A DNA stretch of 64,000 bases from Antedon mediterranea (GCF_964355755.1 NC_092673.1:35783648-35847647), one strand, 5' to 3'. Numbered from the stretch's first letter, positions 13,201 to 27,227 are shown. The notes: generated by a model from the letters alone, not told the origin. A program made the numbers and translations.

Positions 13201-16200
13201 TAGTATCGTATCATTCTGCATCATTGCCAGCATTCGGCGGTGATACGTTCTGTTAGTGTTAGTATTGTATCATTCTGCATTATTGCCAGCATTCGGCGGT
13301 GATACGTTCTGTTAGTGTTAGTATCGTATCATTCTGCATTATTGACAAATATTATGTACACACTATCTAAAGCTCTGTCTACACTATCAAACATTATGTG
13401 AAAAAATTTGATGTGCCCATATATGGACATAATGATATCACAACCATATTTGGGCATATCACTACCATATTCGGGCACACAATCTAAATGCTGAGATGAC
13501 AGTTGTTTGAACACATGACCAAATTAAAAGCATTCAATTCCCTGAACAGTGCTTGATATCATATAGTTAATAAGATACTGTCTTTGCACACACACAAATC
13601 CTCTCATTCCTTTAACAATCAACTGAAGGAAATTTAATGAGTCAATCTAAGTTTAAAAAAATGTGTAATACTGTAGGACAGTATAAGGTATATAAAATTA
13701 AAACATTTGAGTTTAATCTTCCATAAAAAATGCAAATAATATTTTTTTAAATTAATTTCAACAGTAAAAGTGAAGAAATATTTTAGAACTATCTTCTTAT
13801 TGATAAAAAATACCAAATTAGTTTTTGGAATTGTCTAGATTTGTATACCAAAGCCCCCCCCCCTCCCCCTTCCCCAACCACAAATTGTAATGCAAAAGAT
13901 AGGACATCCAATTAAGCTTTTCCCTTAATTTCACCATTTTTAAGCCGTGCATACCCCCCCCCCCCCTCCCTTATTTCAAAATCCTGGATCTGATACTTAA
14001 CTTGAAGAAAAAAAAAATGCACAGTGCTGTTAATATGAAAATGTTTTTTTTTGTTTTATTGTATGTAGTCACGGCTGACCACAATGAACAAGAACAGTCA
14101 CCTAAGTATGGACGAGATCCCTGAACCAATCATTTACAAGATACTGGTAATGATATGGGTCATTCTTATGGTTTGTTGGATTATCAACTGGACTATTTTC
14201 AACGAAGTAAGCAACTTTTCAATCAATAATCATTTTCACTACCCACCTCAATTCCCTAGCAGAGATCATCATTCATTTTCACTACCCACCTCAATTCCCT
14301 AGCAGAGATCATCATTCATTTTCACTACCCACCTCAATTCCCTAGCAGAGATCATCATTCATTTAATAATTATATTTAAAGCATCTTTGCCTCGTCTGTT
14401 TTTAACCTCTCACTACGGCCTTGGTTATGCCTTATGAGTTCAAGATTTTAATTTTCTCCTTTGTCCGTTCTTGAAGCATTGAGCAACACTCTTTCTTTTC
14501 AGAGTTTTAGATTTTTATTTTCTCCTTTGTTTGAGGAATGATAAATACATTAACATGCACTGTCTTTCAAATTAGTGTTAGTCAAACAGTTGTTAGTCAC
14601 ATGTATCACATGTAAATGAAAGGAAATGATAGGAGGGTATTTACACAAATAATGCATTGCATGCACTGGAGTCATGGGATGTTTTTATTGCAATTCAAAG
14701 CCTTACACAGGAACTGAGTGTCATACTCATTATTCAAGACCTGCTTTATATACTGAGTTGTTCAGTTACGGAAACAAAAATCTCCCCAAGAAATAATAAT
14801 CATGGGAAGCTACGATTGCAGTATTGAATATTAATTTTAAATGAGTCATAAATTTAATATCTATTAATTGCGTTTGATATCTTTCAAATTTAATTACCAT
14901 TGAAAACACGCTCTTTTAAATTAATGTTTTAAATTAAATTTCAATCTATTATTACATTCATTGTGGTTTAGCTTGCTCTGTGTCAAATGGCAAACAAAAA
15001 TATGCTGATTAAACATTTCCTGATGGGAACTGCTTGCCTGTCACAGTTAAAGTACAGTATAACACCAGATGAACACTATCAGAGTTTCAGAGTTATAAGT
15101 TAACTGATATGTATGTACTTATCGTTGATGTAACTATGATTCTATGCTTAAGCGGAGATAAGCATACAAGGTAGGCACTGTAACTGTACATAAGCATACA
15201 AGGTAGGCAGTTACTGTAACTGTACATAAGCATACAAGGTAGGCAGTTACTGTAACTGTACATAAGCATACAAGGTAGGCAGTTACTGTAACTGTACATA
15301 AGCATACAAGGTAGGCAGTTACTGTAACTGTACATAAGCATACAAGGTAGGCAGTTACTCTAACTGTACATAGAAAACCAATTTCAAATCTTTCATTGAC
15401 GAACTATTTGACAATAAAGTTATATTGTATCTTGTTTAAACTCAGCTAGTGCGTTTCAAAAACATTTTAGAAAACAAAGTGACTTTATCAAGCTCCTGTG
15501 GATGCTGTGACAAAATAAGCGAATTAACCTTTCTTGGCAGCAGAAACAGGATAAATTGTCAATAACCAAATAAATGGCAGTCTCAAAATAACGGTTAAAA
15601 CCCCCAATCGATTCGGTGTTAGAACGGCTTTGTAGCTGCAACGTCAACTGCACTGCAGTAACGTTTGAATTGACCGCCAGAGCCAATTGTATTTTGGTTA
15701 ATGCTAACGATTTCCATCGACAACCACCCACTGATTTAAACGGTTATATTGGAGCACAAATTTATCAGGAATGCCGTCGATATAAAAATTATATTTTAAA
15801 TCTAAACGGTTTATTCGGCGTTATGCAGCAGAAACAACCCACACACTCTTGAATACATGTTTATAAAAATGTCTAGTTAAATTTTAACAGGTAAATACCT
15901 TTTATTGATTAAGTAATTTAATGCTTTGAAGCAATTTGATGAAAACCATATTATAAAATTATTAATTTGAGAGTATTATTATTAATTGGCATCAATCAAT
16001 AACTTGACATAAAACATGACACAAGCCAGGAGCATGTTCTTGTAATAGCTTAATACACGCACAGGAGATATTTTGAACAAGTTATAGATGTTTTATTCAT
16101 AGCAGCAGAATAATCTAGATTGTAAAGTGATGGTAGGATAGGCTACAATTAATGCAATTGAGAAAATACTCAACATAAATCATAAGCTATCCAGCTTAAC

Positions 16201-19200
16201 ATAAGACCGTGATAATAATATCCATTTATAGCTTTGATGTGTAGCTAACAAATAAATGGTTCTAAAAAAATATAGTTACTGAATTTAAAAAGCAAAAAAT
16301 AATATACAAATTAGCCTATTTATTAAATTTATACTGTATTAGAATTGTTAGTTTTGATGTGAAGTTAAAGCTCTGTCTACACTATAAACTAGTTTGACAA
16401 AAAAGGTGTGATGTGCCCAAATATGGTAGTGATGTGACATCATCATGTCCATATATGGGCACATCAAATGTTGTCGTATACATTTTGATAATGTAGACAG
16501 GGCTTAGACATAATGGTTTTATACATAGTTTTAAGTTTTAAAACAAAAATGTGTTTAAAAAAAAATTATCATCTTCATTATATTTTGAATTACCGTACTG
16601 TTACTGTATTTTTATAGCCAAGCTCTCGGAGCTGTATTGCAAAAAATCAAAAATTACCAAACATTTGTTTTTTGTATCGCTGTGTTTATTAACATAAAAT
16701 ATGGAATGTGTCAGCAGCGTGTTCTTAGCTCAAGACTGATAAATTGCTAGAAATTATCGATATTACAGTATGCCTTACAATGTTTATGGCTGCACATTAA
16801 ATATTTTGTACATTAAGTAAGTCAGAAATAAACAGATAGGTTTTTGAAATGGTTAAAATAGTAATTGCAAAATCAAAAGTACTATTCATCAGCATCTTCA
16901 TATACTGTGGAGAACCTCATGTGAGTATAGTCAAACATGGTTTGGTCACATTTATGCATCTAGGCTTCCTAAATTTTCCTTAAATTTTGTGTACTGGTTT
17001 CATATTATTTAATATTAATATTACATTACAGTACTTCTTTTTTTAAAGATAATTTCAGATTTATTTATTTTATTTTTACATTTTGCCTTAATTTGGTTTT
17101 CGCAAATTATATCAAATGTCGTCCACACGTACAACAGTAGAAACTCTATTAAGGGGACATATTGAGGGATCAACAAAGTGTTACGGGTTGGCAGTAGGGG
17201 ACATATTGAGGGATCAACAAAGTGTTACGGGTTGGCAGTAGGGGACATATTGAGGGATCAACAAAGTGTTACGGGTTGGCCGTAGGGGACATATTGAGGG
17301 ATCAACAAAGTGTTACGGGTTGGCAGTAGGGGACATATTGAGGGATCAACAAAGTGTTACGGGTTGGCAGTAGGGGACATATTGAGGGATCAACAAAGTG
17401 TTACGGGTTGGCAGTAGGGGACATATTGAGGGATCAACAAAGTGTTACGGGTTGGCCGTAGGGGACATATTGAGGGATCAACAAAGTGTTGCGGGTTGGC
17501 AGTAGGGGACATATTGAGGGATCAACAAAGTGTTGCGGGTTGGCAGTAGGGGACATATTGAGGGATCAACAAAGTGTTGCGGGTTGGCAGTAGGGGACAT
17601 ATTGAGGGATCAACAAAGTGTTACGGGTTGGCAGTAGGGGACATATTGAGGGATCAACAAAGTGTTACGGGTTGGCAGTAGGGGACATATTGAGGGATCA
17701 ACAAAGTGTTACGGGTTGGCAGTAGGGGACATATTGAGGGATCAACAAAGTGTTACGGGTTGGCAGTAGGGGACATATTGAGGGATCAACAAAGTGTTAC
17801 GGGTTGGCAGTAGGGGACATATTGAGGGATCAACAAAGTGTTACGGGTTGGCAGTAGGGGACATATTGAGGGATCAACAAAGTGTTACGGGTTGGCAGTA
17901 GGGGACATATTGAGGGATCAACAAAGTGTTACGGGTTGGCAGTAGGGGACATATTGAGAGATCAACAAAGTGTTACGGGTTGGCAGTAGGGGACATATTG
18001 AGGGATCAACAAAGTGTTACGGGTTGGCAGTAGGGGACATATTGAGGGATCAACAAAGTGTTACGGGTTGGCAGTAGGGGACATATTGAGGGATCAACAA
18101 AGTGTTACGGGTTGGCCGTAGGGGACATATTGAGGGATCAACAAAGTGTTACGGGTTGGCAGTAGGGGACATATTGAGGGATCAACAAAGTGTTACGGGT
18201 TGGCAGTAGGGGACATATTGAGGGATCAACAAAGTGTTACGGGTTGGCCGTAGGGGACATATTGAGGGATCAACAAAGTGTTACGGGTTGGCAGTAGGGG
18301 ACATATTGAGGGATCAACAAAGTGTTACGGGTTGGCAGTAGGGGACATATTGAGGGATCAACAAAGTGTTACGGGTTGGTAGTAGGGGACATATTGAGGG
18401 ATTAACAAAGTGTTACGGGTTGGCAGTAGGGGACATATTAAGGGATCAACAAAGTGTTACGGGTTGGCCGTAGAAATATTGTTCGTGTCGCATGAAAGTG
18501 TCCCTAATAGAACAAATATGTTTTCTACGCGCACAATGTACAGTACTGTATTCCGGGGTAAACACAGGAGGCCTCAAAGCATTTTTAGCCTTTTTGACAT
18601 ATTTTAATGCCTGTTTTTTCCTCTGGGCACTTCTCAGGGCCCCCATAAGCTCCGGGGACCCTGGGTTTAGCCAGTTAGCGCTCATAGCCATAACACCACT
18701 GCACGTACCTGTACGCAGTGTAACAGCCTGGAGTAACATACTGCACTACCCTGAACATGCATAGTTATATAAGTTGGCAAATTATATGAATAATTTAATT
18801 GTTTGAGATAATTCCGCTATTCATCTACAGACCTACACAGACCTGTACCTAATGACCTTTAAACAAAAGATCTATCTTGCTGTTTCTGTATTAAATTCTT
18901 GATGTAATGTAAGCTATTTAGTATTCAATGAGAATAATGTCCAAAAATAATAGGCATGATTAACCTTTGACATCAATGACAGAAGTTTAATTAGAGACAT
19001 CTTAACAGACAATAGTAGTATCAAGTAATAATCTCATAATTTATTTTTTTTAAAACCATGTTTAATGAGGGTGATCCATCCAGCAATTGCTGATCATTAA
19101 GGACCCTCAGAGGTTCACAGGACAAACGTCTTATTACAAGACTTTGAGAGTGGAGTTGTAATTTTGTCCAGAAAAAATCCTGAAATGTGATTATAACCAC

Positions 19201-22200
19201 CAAGCCACAACTCCACTATTCTCATAATGTTAATATATGTTGATATATGTTAATATATGCAAAAGTTTGGGTGTTCAATAATTTATAAAATTCTTTATTT
19301 ACCAAACTGACTCATACAATATGTTTTTTAAAGCCAATATTACAGAAAACAAAATTAGTCTTTTTTTTGGATTGTACAGTATAAGACGTAATGCATTGCA
19401 TTTTTGTTTCTTGTTAAATTTTGTTGTCTGCACTCATGTTTTTCTTGATAATGGAATTGTCTATCCAAAAAACTTTCTTATACAATAATGTTTTTTAAAG
19501 CCAATTTTGTTGTTGGTACTCATTTTTTCTTTATGATCTAAATTCGTCTTTCCAAAATACAGAATGTATGAATTACTAGACTATGTTCATAGTATGCGAT
19601 ACAAAGTTCAGTTTCATCTGTCGGTTTAAAGTATAATGTCTTGCTTTAATATATGCTGTTATTGATTTGATATTTAACTGATGGATAGAATTAAAGGACT
19701 TGAGATGACTTACTAACTGCTGAAAGGCAACAACTTAAGTACTTACTGATCTATAATTCCCATGACAGTTTTTTTTTGTTTTTGTTGATAAAAATCTGTT
19801 ACTAACATACTGTAGCTCTGTCTACACTATCAAACTTGTGACAAAAAAATGCGATGTGCCCATATATGGACATGATGATGTCATATCACTACCATATTTG
19901 GGCAAATAGAGTAATCACCATATTTGGGCACATCACACTTTTTTTGTCAAACTAGTTTTATAGTGTGGACAGACCTTAAAAAAATGTTCATTGTAATGTT
20001 GAAATACTGTAATACTAAGTATTGTTCCAGTATCATGCACTTAATGTTCATTGACCTTTAGCCAATCAGCTTGGTTACAAACAGTGTACTTTATATTAAT
20101 ATGAAATCCTTAATTTTTTTAACAGTACTCCAACAGCCTACACAAGTTCATGTTTGTTGCACCTACATTTAAGCTCACTAATCTAGTTATAGAAATGATT
20201 TACTGGCGTTATATGGATTCAACAGGTAATTGTCTAAAAACAGTTTAATTGGTTTTTTCTTCTTTTTTTATTGTTAGTTTCTTTTCATTCATCTACTAAA
20301 CAAACAAAACACACAACAAAAAAGAAATAAAGAATATTTTACTTTCAAATGCATAAAATACCCAGCCTCCTTTTCTTGTTATTTTAATTCAACTATTATT
20401 CATTCATTGTTTTTATATTGATTTTTTGGAGGAATTTTTTTGAAATAAATTGAATAACTTTTCTTTATCCTACTGGATGTCACTGTTAAATAATGAATTT
20501 TGCTACAAATATCATATTCCATAATTTTCTTTTTCTATCACTGTTTTCTCATTACACATTCCAGCATTTATTGCTGGGCAGTTTAGCAGATTCTATCTTC
20601 CCATAAAATCTATTCACACAATCAAACATTTTCACAAAATACACATAATCATTTGTGATGTATTCTGCGAAAATGATGAAATAATGAGGAAGGGAGTAAT
20701 GACCGTACGACTGTTAAGGTATAACTCATGAGCGTGACGTTATTACAACAATTCCAGCGTTATATTATTCCTCAGTTTTAACGTCAGTTGACAGAATGTT
20801 AAACAAAAGACGTTGTCTAAAGACATCCTGTCTCCTCAGTCCATAGAATTCTATTTTTAAAGAAAATTATAGATGAAATTGAAACTCATATTTCAAATAT
20901 GCCTATTGGCTTTAAAATATGCAAAAATAGACCTAATAATAACACTATGTAAAAGTCTGTATATCTCATAAAGTCAACTGATTATTTTTCAGCAGAACTG
21001 AACCCCTCCTTTGGGACAACAAGACAAACCCTATTATGCAGACACTTTCCCATGACACACGAACAAGGAAAAATATATGTTTTAAAAATTTAGCAAACCC
21101 CTATTCAGTGGACACTTATTAACATCACAGCCAACCCCTATTCAGTGGACACTAAGGGGACACTTTTTTTGGGTCCCAGGTGTTTAATAGGGGTTTTATC
21201 TAATTAGTAAAAACAACCCAAAAGCAATATTAAGAAAACTGAATGAAAATACAAATGATATCAAGATTAAATACTATAGTTTACACATGAGGAAAGTTAA
21301 TCAAGTATTTCAATAATTTAACGCAAATTAACGGAAATAATAAAGGTTACTTTACTTAGTTAGATAGCTTCATTAAAACATCATCATGACAGAGTTAACC
21401 AAAATTACTTGATAATCACGAAAATAATAAGATAATTTACAAATGCTGATCACATTCATTACCTAGAGTTTATCATTTCCTATTGAAACTTCAAAGTGGA
21501 CCTAGTACATAGTGTACATGCCAACATCTAATGTATTACAATACAATATCATTTGGACCTATATAGTACACAGTATGCCAACATCTAATGCATTACAATA
21601 CAATATCATTTGGACCTATTTAGTACACAGTATGCCAACATCTAATGCATTACATTACAATATCATTTGGACCTATTTAGTACACAGTATGCCAACATCT
21701 AATGCATTACAATACAATATCATTTGGACCTATTTAGTACACAGTATGCCAACATCTAATGCATTACAATACAATATCATTTGGACCTATTTAGTACACA
21801 GTATGCCAACATCTAATGCATTACAATACAATATCATTTGGACCTATTTAGTACACAGTATGCCAACATCTAATGCATTACAATACAATATCATTTGGAC
21901 CTATATAGTACACAGTATGCCAACATCTAATACATTACAATACAATATCATTTGGACCTATTTAGTACACAGTATGCCAACATATAATGCATTACAATAC
22001 AATATCATTTGGACCTATATAGTACACAGTATGCCAACATCTAATGCATTACAATACAATATCATTTGGACCTATTTAGTACACAGTATGCCAACATCTA
22101 ATGCATTACAATACAATATCATTTGGACCTATTTAGTACACAGTATGCCAACATCTAATGCATTACAATACAATATCATTTGGACCTATTTAGTACACAG

Positions 22201-25200
22201 TATGCCAACATCTAATGCATTACAATACAATATCATTTGGACCTATTTAGTACACAGTATGCCAACATCTAATGCATTACAATACAATATCATTTTGACC
22301 TATTTAGTACACAGTATGCCAACATCTAATGCATTACAATACAATATCATTTTGACCTATTTAGTACACAGTATGGCAACATCTAATGCATTACAATACA
22401 ATATCATTTGGACCTATTTAGTACACAGTATGCCAACATCTAATGCATTACAATACAATATCATTTGGACCTATATAGTACACAGTATGCCAACATCTAA
22501 TGCATTACAATACAATATCATTTGGACCTATTTAGTACACAGTATGCCAACATCTAATGCATTACAATACAATATCATTTGGACCTATATAGTACACAGT
22601 ATGCCAACATCTAATGCATTACAATACAATATCATTTGGACCTATTTAGTACACAGTATGCCAACATATAATGCATTACAATACAATATCATTTGGACCT
22701 ATATAGTACACAGTATGCCAACATCTAATGCATTACAATACAATATCATTTGGACCTATTTAGTACACAGTATGCCAACATCTAATGCATTACAATACAA
22801 TATCATTTGGACCTATTTAGTACACAGTATGCCAACATCTAATGCATTACAATACAATATCATTTGGACCTATTTAGTACACAGTATGCCAACATCTAAT
22901 GCATTACAATACAATATCATTTGGACCTATTTAGTACACAGTATGCCAACATCTAATGCATTACAATACAATATCATTTTGACCTATTTAGTACACAGTA
23001 TGCCAACATCTAATGCATTACAATACAATATCATTTTGACCTATTTAGTACACAGTATGGCAACATCTAATGCATTACAATACAATATCATTTGGACCTA
23101 TTTAGTACACAGTATGCCAACATCTAATGCATTACAATACAATATCATTTGGACCTATATAGTACACAGTATGCCAACATCTAATGCATTACAATACAAT
23201 ATCATTTGGACCTATTTAGTACACAGTATGCCAACATCTAATGCATTACAATACAATATCATTTGGACCTATTTAGTACACAGTATGCCAACATATAATG
23301 CATTACAATACAATATCATTTGGACCTATATAGTACACAGTATGCCAACATCTAATGCATTACAATACAATATCATTTGGACCTATATAGCACACAGTAT
23401 GGCAACATCTAATGCATTACAATACAATATCATTTGGACCTATATAGTACACAGTATGCCAACATCTAATGCATTACAATACAATATCATTTGGACCTAT
23501 TTAGTACACAATATGCCAACATCTAACAGTGCAGAATTGTCTAGTTAGCAAGGAATAATTTCGCCAGTGTAGCATAGCAAAAAGCCTATACAAAACATCC
23601 TTAATATTGCTACACATTTCTGATATTGTGTAGCAAAAAATACAATACAAAACTATGTTTCTCGACTAAAAAATCAGTTTGATTAGCAATATTGCTAAAG
23701 AAAATGTTAAAATGAAATTTTTCCTTGAGTAGTGTAAAGTATGCCAATTTTAATATTTACAATATTATTTTTCTAATGTTTCAATTCAATTATATTATTA
23801 TGTTTTTTAAAATTACAATATTTTTTAAACGTTTAAATATAACTTACAATATATCATTTTTCTAATGCTTGAATATGCCAATATATACCTGTAATGTTTC
23901 AATATTGTAATGAGTCATTCTTATAATATAATAATGATATCTTATATCATTTTTCTAATAATAATAGGTTAATATCATTATATTGTACATTGTAATTACA
24001 AAATAATTATATTGTATGTTACAATATGAAAATATAATTATTAATAGTTACATTTCAATATTACAATATAATTTTTATTTGAATATAATTTTTAAAATCA
24101 TTCTTTTAAACAGGAATAGAAAGACGGCCAATAGTAGTATGCCTTTATTTGATTTCAAGTATAGAAGACCTTTTACTATTTATAAGCATAATGATGGCCG
24201 CTGAAGGTTGGTGCGTCATGAGGCCATATATCAAACAGTGTCGTTCCGCACTCATTCCAAGTAAGTTTTACTATGTATCATAATTTGAGACATATCATTA
24301 TTGGGTGTGCTATAGAAATAGGCTATTAAAAAAACCTATGGCAGTGTGTTAAATGCAACTATGTAATACTAATAGAGGAATAAATCATAATTAAATTTAG
24401 ACTTAAAGCTCTGTCTACACTATCAAAATGTGATGTGCCCATATATGGACATGATGATGTCATATCACTACCATACATTTTTTGTCAAACTTGTTTAATA
24501 GTGTAGACAGAGCTTGAAGGTTTTACTTTACTATTTCAAAAGGATTTCCCATGATGCTCTACGATTTTCCACATTCATTTTAATGATTTAACATAATCTA
24601 TTAATTACGTTTCAGTTACGTTCTTCTTCTATGTTGCTTCCGAGCTGTGTGTCGTTTATGCAAATACATATTTTTTGGTAAGTTTATAAAATGCTGGATA
24701 CTCTCTCTCTAATTTGCAATAAGCATGTTGTCCCTTTAAATATTGAATCTAAATTAATGTTCTATAACTGTTAGTCTACCAATGCTTTCAATTACATTAT
24801 GAATAAGTTAGTTTCTCCATGGTACTACTGTATTAATGTTTTTTTTTCTTTACGTTTGTAGGCATTTGCTATTTCTTGCATTATCTTTACAATCTATCGC
24901 GCTTTGAAATGGTCTTCTGAAAGCATTGAAATCTTACAGCGCCAGATAACAATCACAAGACATCTGGTCTCAATTAAGGAGATATACTTTGAAGGCAACA
25001 GCCCCGAAGCTCCTTTACTAAAGAAACTTAGAATCTACACGCGACTACGACAATTGGTGGCGCTATACACAATAACTTACGCAGTGATCATCACAATCGG
25101 CTCTTTTCTTTCACAGTACACGTGGGTCAGAACGATAATATTTGAAATACCAGAGGTTTTAGTATACATTGCACTTGGATTTATATTTTATCTGCGAGAT

Positions 25201-25389
25201 TTTAGTCGGTATGAGACTGCAAGCTTAGAACTATTTCAAGATAACACTGTTGTAATGTTGTTACCAAGTCCAAATCATAAATGGCCTCAAAAACAAACTT
25301 TAATGCTTGGCCATGCAATTAATATGCCACGAGCAAACACTGACTTAAACACGCAGAAAGACATTCTACCAGCCCCTTCACCTGTTTAA
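7287..25389 (+). CDS. seven-transmembrane GOST-like membrane protein
   Basis: Eight exons join in frame: 7287-7517, 9249-9314, 10538-10783, 14069-14206, 20126-20225, 24114-24260, 24616-24677, 24862-25389, giving 505 residues. A hydrophobic signal stretch lies near residues 17-35 (VITLVLIIQL). It is followed by a lumenal/extracellular domain with several cysteines to about residue 200. Then come about seven hydrophobic segments: KILVMIWVILMVCWIINW; FMFVAPTFKLTNLVIEM; PIVVCLYLISSIEDLLLFIS; ITFFFYVASELCVVY; FAISCIIFTIY; LVALYTITYAVIITIGSFL; IIFEIPEVLVYIALGFIFYL. The tail of about 60 residues is cytosolic. The layout, a short loop with GWCVMRP after the third span and a long hydrophilic loop before the last two, resembles GPR107/TMEM87/GPR180-type GOST proteins of the Golgi and plasma membrane. 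Exact subfamily is not assigned. The start is the first in-frame ATG before the signal sequence. Confidence 0.8.
8486..8728. repeat. 81-bp tandem repeat, 3 copies
   Basis: Three copies of a unit containing ACCAGCACTATTGTTGTAAT and ACTTTACCCTTCGTGAGACT, in intron 1 of the GOST-like gene. Unit length is divisible by three, so a spurious minus-strand reading frame crosses it. Confidence 0.85.
9817..9890. repeat. 12-bp tandem repeat (GTTGGTTACTAA)
   Basis: Six copies of CTAAGTTGGTTA in intron 2 of the GOST-like gene, bracketed by two GTCGTCAGT words. Confidence 0.85.
11401..11517. mobile_element. MITE family 1 copy
   Basis: Begins AAGCTCTGTCTACAACTATC and carries the central GATGATGTCATATCACTACC block and TTGTCAAACTA. 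The right terminus is missing. Lies in intron 3 of the GOST-like gene. Confidence 0.8.
11798..11870. repeat. short tandem repeat (TTCAATAGTACTCAG)
   Basis: About four imperfect 15-bp copies in intron 3 of the GOST-like gene. Confidence 0.7.
12081..12171. mobile_element. MITE family 1, short copy
   Basis: Both ends are present (AAGCTCTGTCCACAC and GTATAAACAGAGCTT) with a shortened core containing CATCATGTCCATGCATGGGC. Confidence 0.75.
13164..13343. repeat. 59-bp tandem repeat, 3 copies
   Basis: Unit starts TTGCCAGCATTCGGCGGTGA and ends GTATCATTCTGCATTA. Copies differ at one or two positions. Intron 3 of the GOST-like gene. Confidence 0.85.
13370..13480. mobile_element. MITE family 1, right-truncated copy
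   Basis: Starts AAGCTCTGTCTACACTATCA, then GTGCCCATATATGGACATAA and two CATATTYGGGCA words. The right terminal repeat is absent. Confidence 0.8.
14231..14366. repeat. about 44-bp tandem repeat, 3 copies
   Basis: Unit contains CACTACCCACCTCAATTCCC and AGCAGAGATCATCATTCA. It begins about 25 bp downstream of the donor of exon 4 of the GOST-like gene. Confidence 0.8.
15152..15372. repeat. 36-bp tandem repeat, about 6 copies
   Basis: Unit ACATAAGCATACAAGGTAGG plus CAGTTACTGTAACTGT, the latter containing the palindrome CAGTTACTGTAACTG. Intron 4 of the GOST-like gene. Confidence 0.85.
16378..16505. mobile_element. MITE family 1, full copy
   Basis: Left end AAGCTCTGTCTACACTATAA, right end TTTTGATAATGTAGACAGGG, with palindromic middle (AAATATGGTAGTGATGTGAC then ATCATGTCCATATATGGGCA). 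Intron 4 of the GOST-like gene. Confidence 0.85.
17153..18472. repeat. 44-bp satellite, 30 copies
   Basis: Unit GGGGACATATTGAGGGATCA + ACAAAGTGTTACGGGTTGGC + AGTA. The 1,320-bp span is exactly 30 units with no length variation seen. Variants are point changes: GTTACGGG/GTTGCGGG (three adjacent copies), GGCAGTA/GGCCGTA (several copies), and a few singletons near both ends. Lies in intron 4 of the GOST-like gene. The flank AAACTCTATTAAGGGGACA recalls the dispersed GGGGACAC words near 21150 and 36790. Confidence 0.95.
19814..19977. mobile_element. MITE family 1, long copy
   Basis: AGCTCTGTCTACACTATCAA at left, TTTTATAGTGTGGACAGACC at right; the central CCATATTTGGGCA word occurs twice. Intron 4, about 150 bp upstream of exon 5 of the GOST-like gene. 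Confidence 0.85.
20995..21200. repeat. dispersed repeat with CCCTATTCAGTGGACAC words
   Basis: CCCCTATTCAGTGGACACT occurs twice and a related CCCTATTATGCAGACACTTT once, followed by AAGGGGACACTTTTTTTGGG and AATAGGGG. Looks like a degraded interspersed element; family unknown. Confidence 0.45.
21510..23527. repeat. 57-bp satellite, about 35 copies
   Basis: Unit TATGCCAACATCTAATGCAT + TACAATACAATATCATTTGG + ACCTATTTAGTACACAG. Because 57 is divisible by three and one frame has no stop, a 678-codon reading frame crosses it (21512-23548) with period MPTSNALQYNIIWTYLVHS. It lies wholly in intron 5 of the GOST-like gene. A block of variants (two TTTTGACC units followed by a TATGGCAACA unit) recurs about 680 bp later, showing block duplication. 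Base changes between copies alter the amino acid rather than being silent, arguing against a coding role. Confidence 0.95.
24416..24515. mobile_element. MITE family 1, compact full copy
   Basis: Exact left end AAGCTCTGTCTACACTATCA and right end TTTAATAGTGTAGACAGAGC, 100 bp. Lies in the 355-bp intron 6 of the GOST-like gene, 100 bp upstream of exon 7. Confidence 0.9.
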
Positions 25390-27227
25390 GAGTTAGTATC
25401 AGTTGTATACTTAAACACACAGAAAGACATACTACCAGTCCCTTTACAATGTTTGAACTTAAGAAATCTGAAAATGTAATATGAGAACTAAAAAAAAAAA
25501 AAAAAACGTCCTACCAGTCAATTTACATTGTTTGAATTTAAATTAAGACATCTGAAGTCTTGGTCAAACAATCCATATAACATTAGCACAGAAAAACGAA
25601 GTATTAAATTCTATAAATATGGTATTATCACATTTTTAAAAAGGATTTTTAAACAGTGATTAAAATTTAATATATGCTTTTATTTCAACTTTTATTAATA
25701 CAAAAAGCATGTACAATATAAATAACAGTATAATACAGAATAAAGGTAAAACAAGACTTAATATTATAGAAAGAGATTTGATGAATGAGATTTGATGAAT
25801 GAGTACTTCTGAAAGTAAATTAACATTTTGTGTTTTAATGCCCTCCTTATACCTTAATCACTGGTAATCAAGGTTGATTATTTTTGTTGTTTTAGCGTTC
25901 TATCCAAATTAATTTTCTTTTTTAAAACTGCAAAGAGTAAACATGAGACTGACATTTTGTACTTTTATAAATATGCAATATGTAATATTTGTAAATATTT
26001 TAGCAAACACTGTATGCATTTCTATCTATTAATTTAAGATTCCTAAAAGCAATTGCATTATATGTTAACATACCCTGTTGCCACAGTCTAACTTCTATTA
26101 GATATTATTATCAGATATTTGGATCATTTTGGTGGCATAATAATTAATATGCAACTAAAAATAAATATTCAAATAATGAACTTTTATGAGTGTAATGCTA
26201 CAAATAATGGCATGAGGTGAGTGAATGATGATTATATTTCAACAAGGCGAAGTATTGAACAACCATTCAATAGTTTGTACCATTGCATGCCATGTGACCC
26301 ACAATCTTCATATCATATGAAAGGAATTTATATAGGTGTTATATAAAATTAAATATAACAGGATTGTAATTTAGGTATATCATTATTTCAAGAATAAATT
26401 TATTTCTCAACAAAATTAAACTTTTAAGCAACAACTTAGTATATCCTGAGAAAAAGGTTTCTCGCAGCACAGTAATTCAGTAAAATTAGTAATTTAAATT
26501 ACAATTTTCACAAATGAGGTGACTGTATATTTCTTTAGTGTTGTCAGATTTCATGTATGTAATATGCAATTCAATTAACATTGCCTACTTAGCACTATTC
26601 ATTAGATAGTACATATTCACACAAATAATTCTTTCAGTGTAAGACGACGTAAGAATGATTAATATTATTTTGTATTATTAAACTGTACCAGTAATAGACA
26701 AACATGCCTAGTCAATGCAAACACTCTTTGATATGTGTAGACACCTACACATAACTTCATACACTATTTTCTACCCAAACGTTCATATATTGTGTTGTTT
26801 ATATCAATTTTTATACCATACTAAACATACTAAAGGAGTATTGAATACTATTGTAAAAACATGTGCAATCTTAACTACTGTAACTATCTTAATATATTAT
26901 TGTATGTTGGTATTATAAATGTGTACATTTGTATTGTGTTACTTCAATTGTCCTTCAATGTTAACAGTGCTAAGAAGAATGAGAAGAATATTATTATAAT
27001 TTTGACTCATTTTGCCAAGAAGTCTCTCATGTTCTACTTCCCTAAACAGAACTTATTATTATTTTGACTCGTTGGCCAACCTATCAACATACCAACCAAC
27101 CAACAGTACCTACCTACCTTTAAGTTTCTCACATACTACTCTCCTAATCAGAAGTTATTAATAATTATGTTGGCCAACCAACATACCAACCTACAGTACC
27201 TGCCAACTAACCTATCAACATACCTAT

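Noticed and set aside
15456-15852. Overlapping opposite frames of 91 and 78 residues
   Set aside because: No splice sites, domain or repeat family recognised; the ends show weak inverted similarity (AACGGTTAAAACCC and AAACGGTTTATTCGG), so a decayed element is possible but not supportable.
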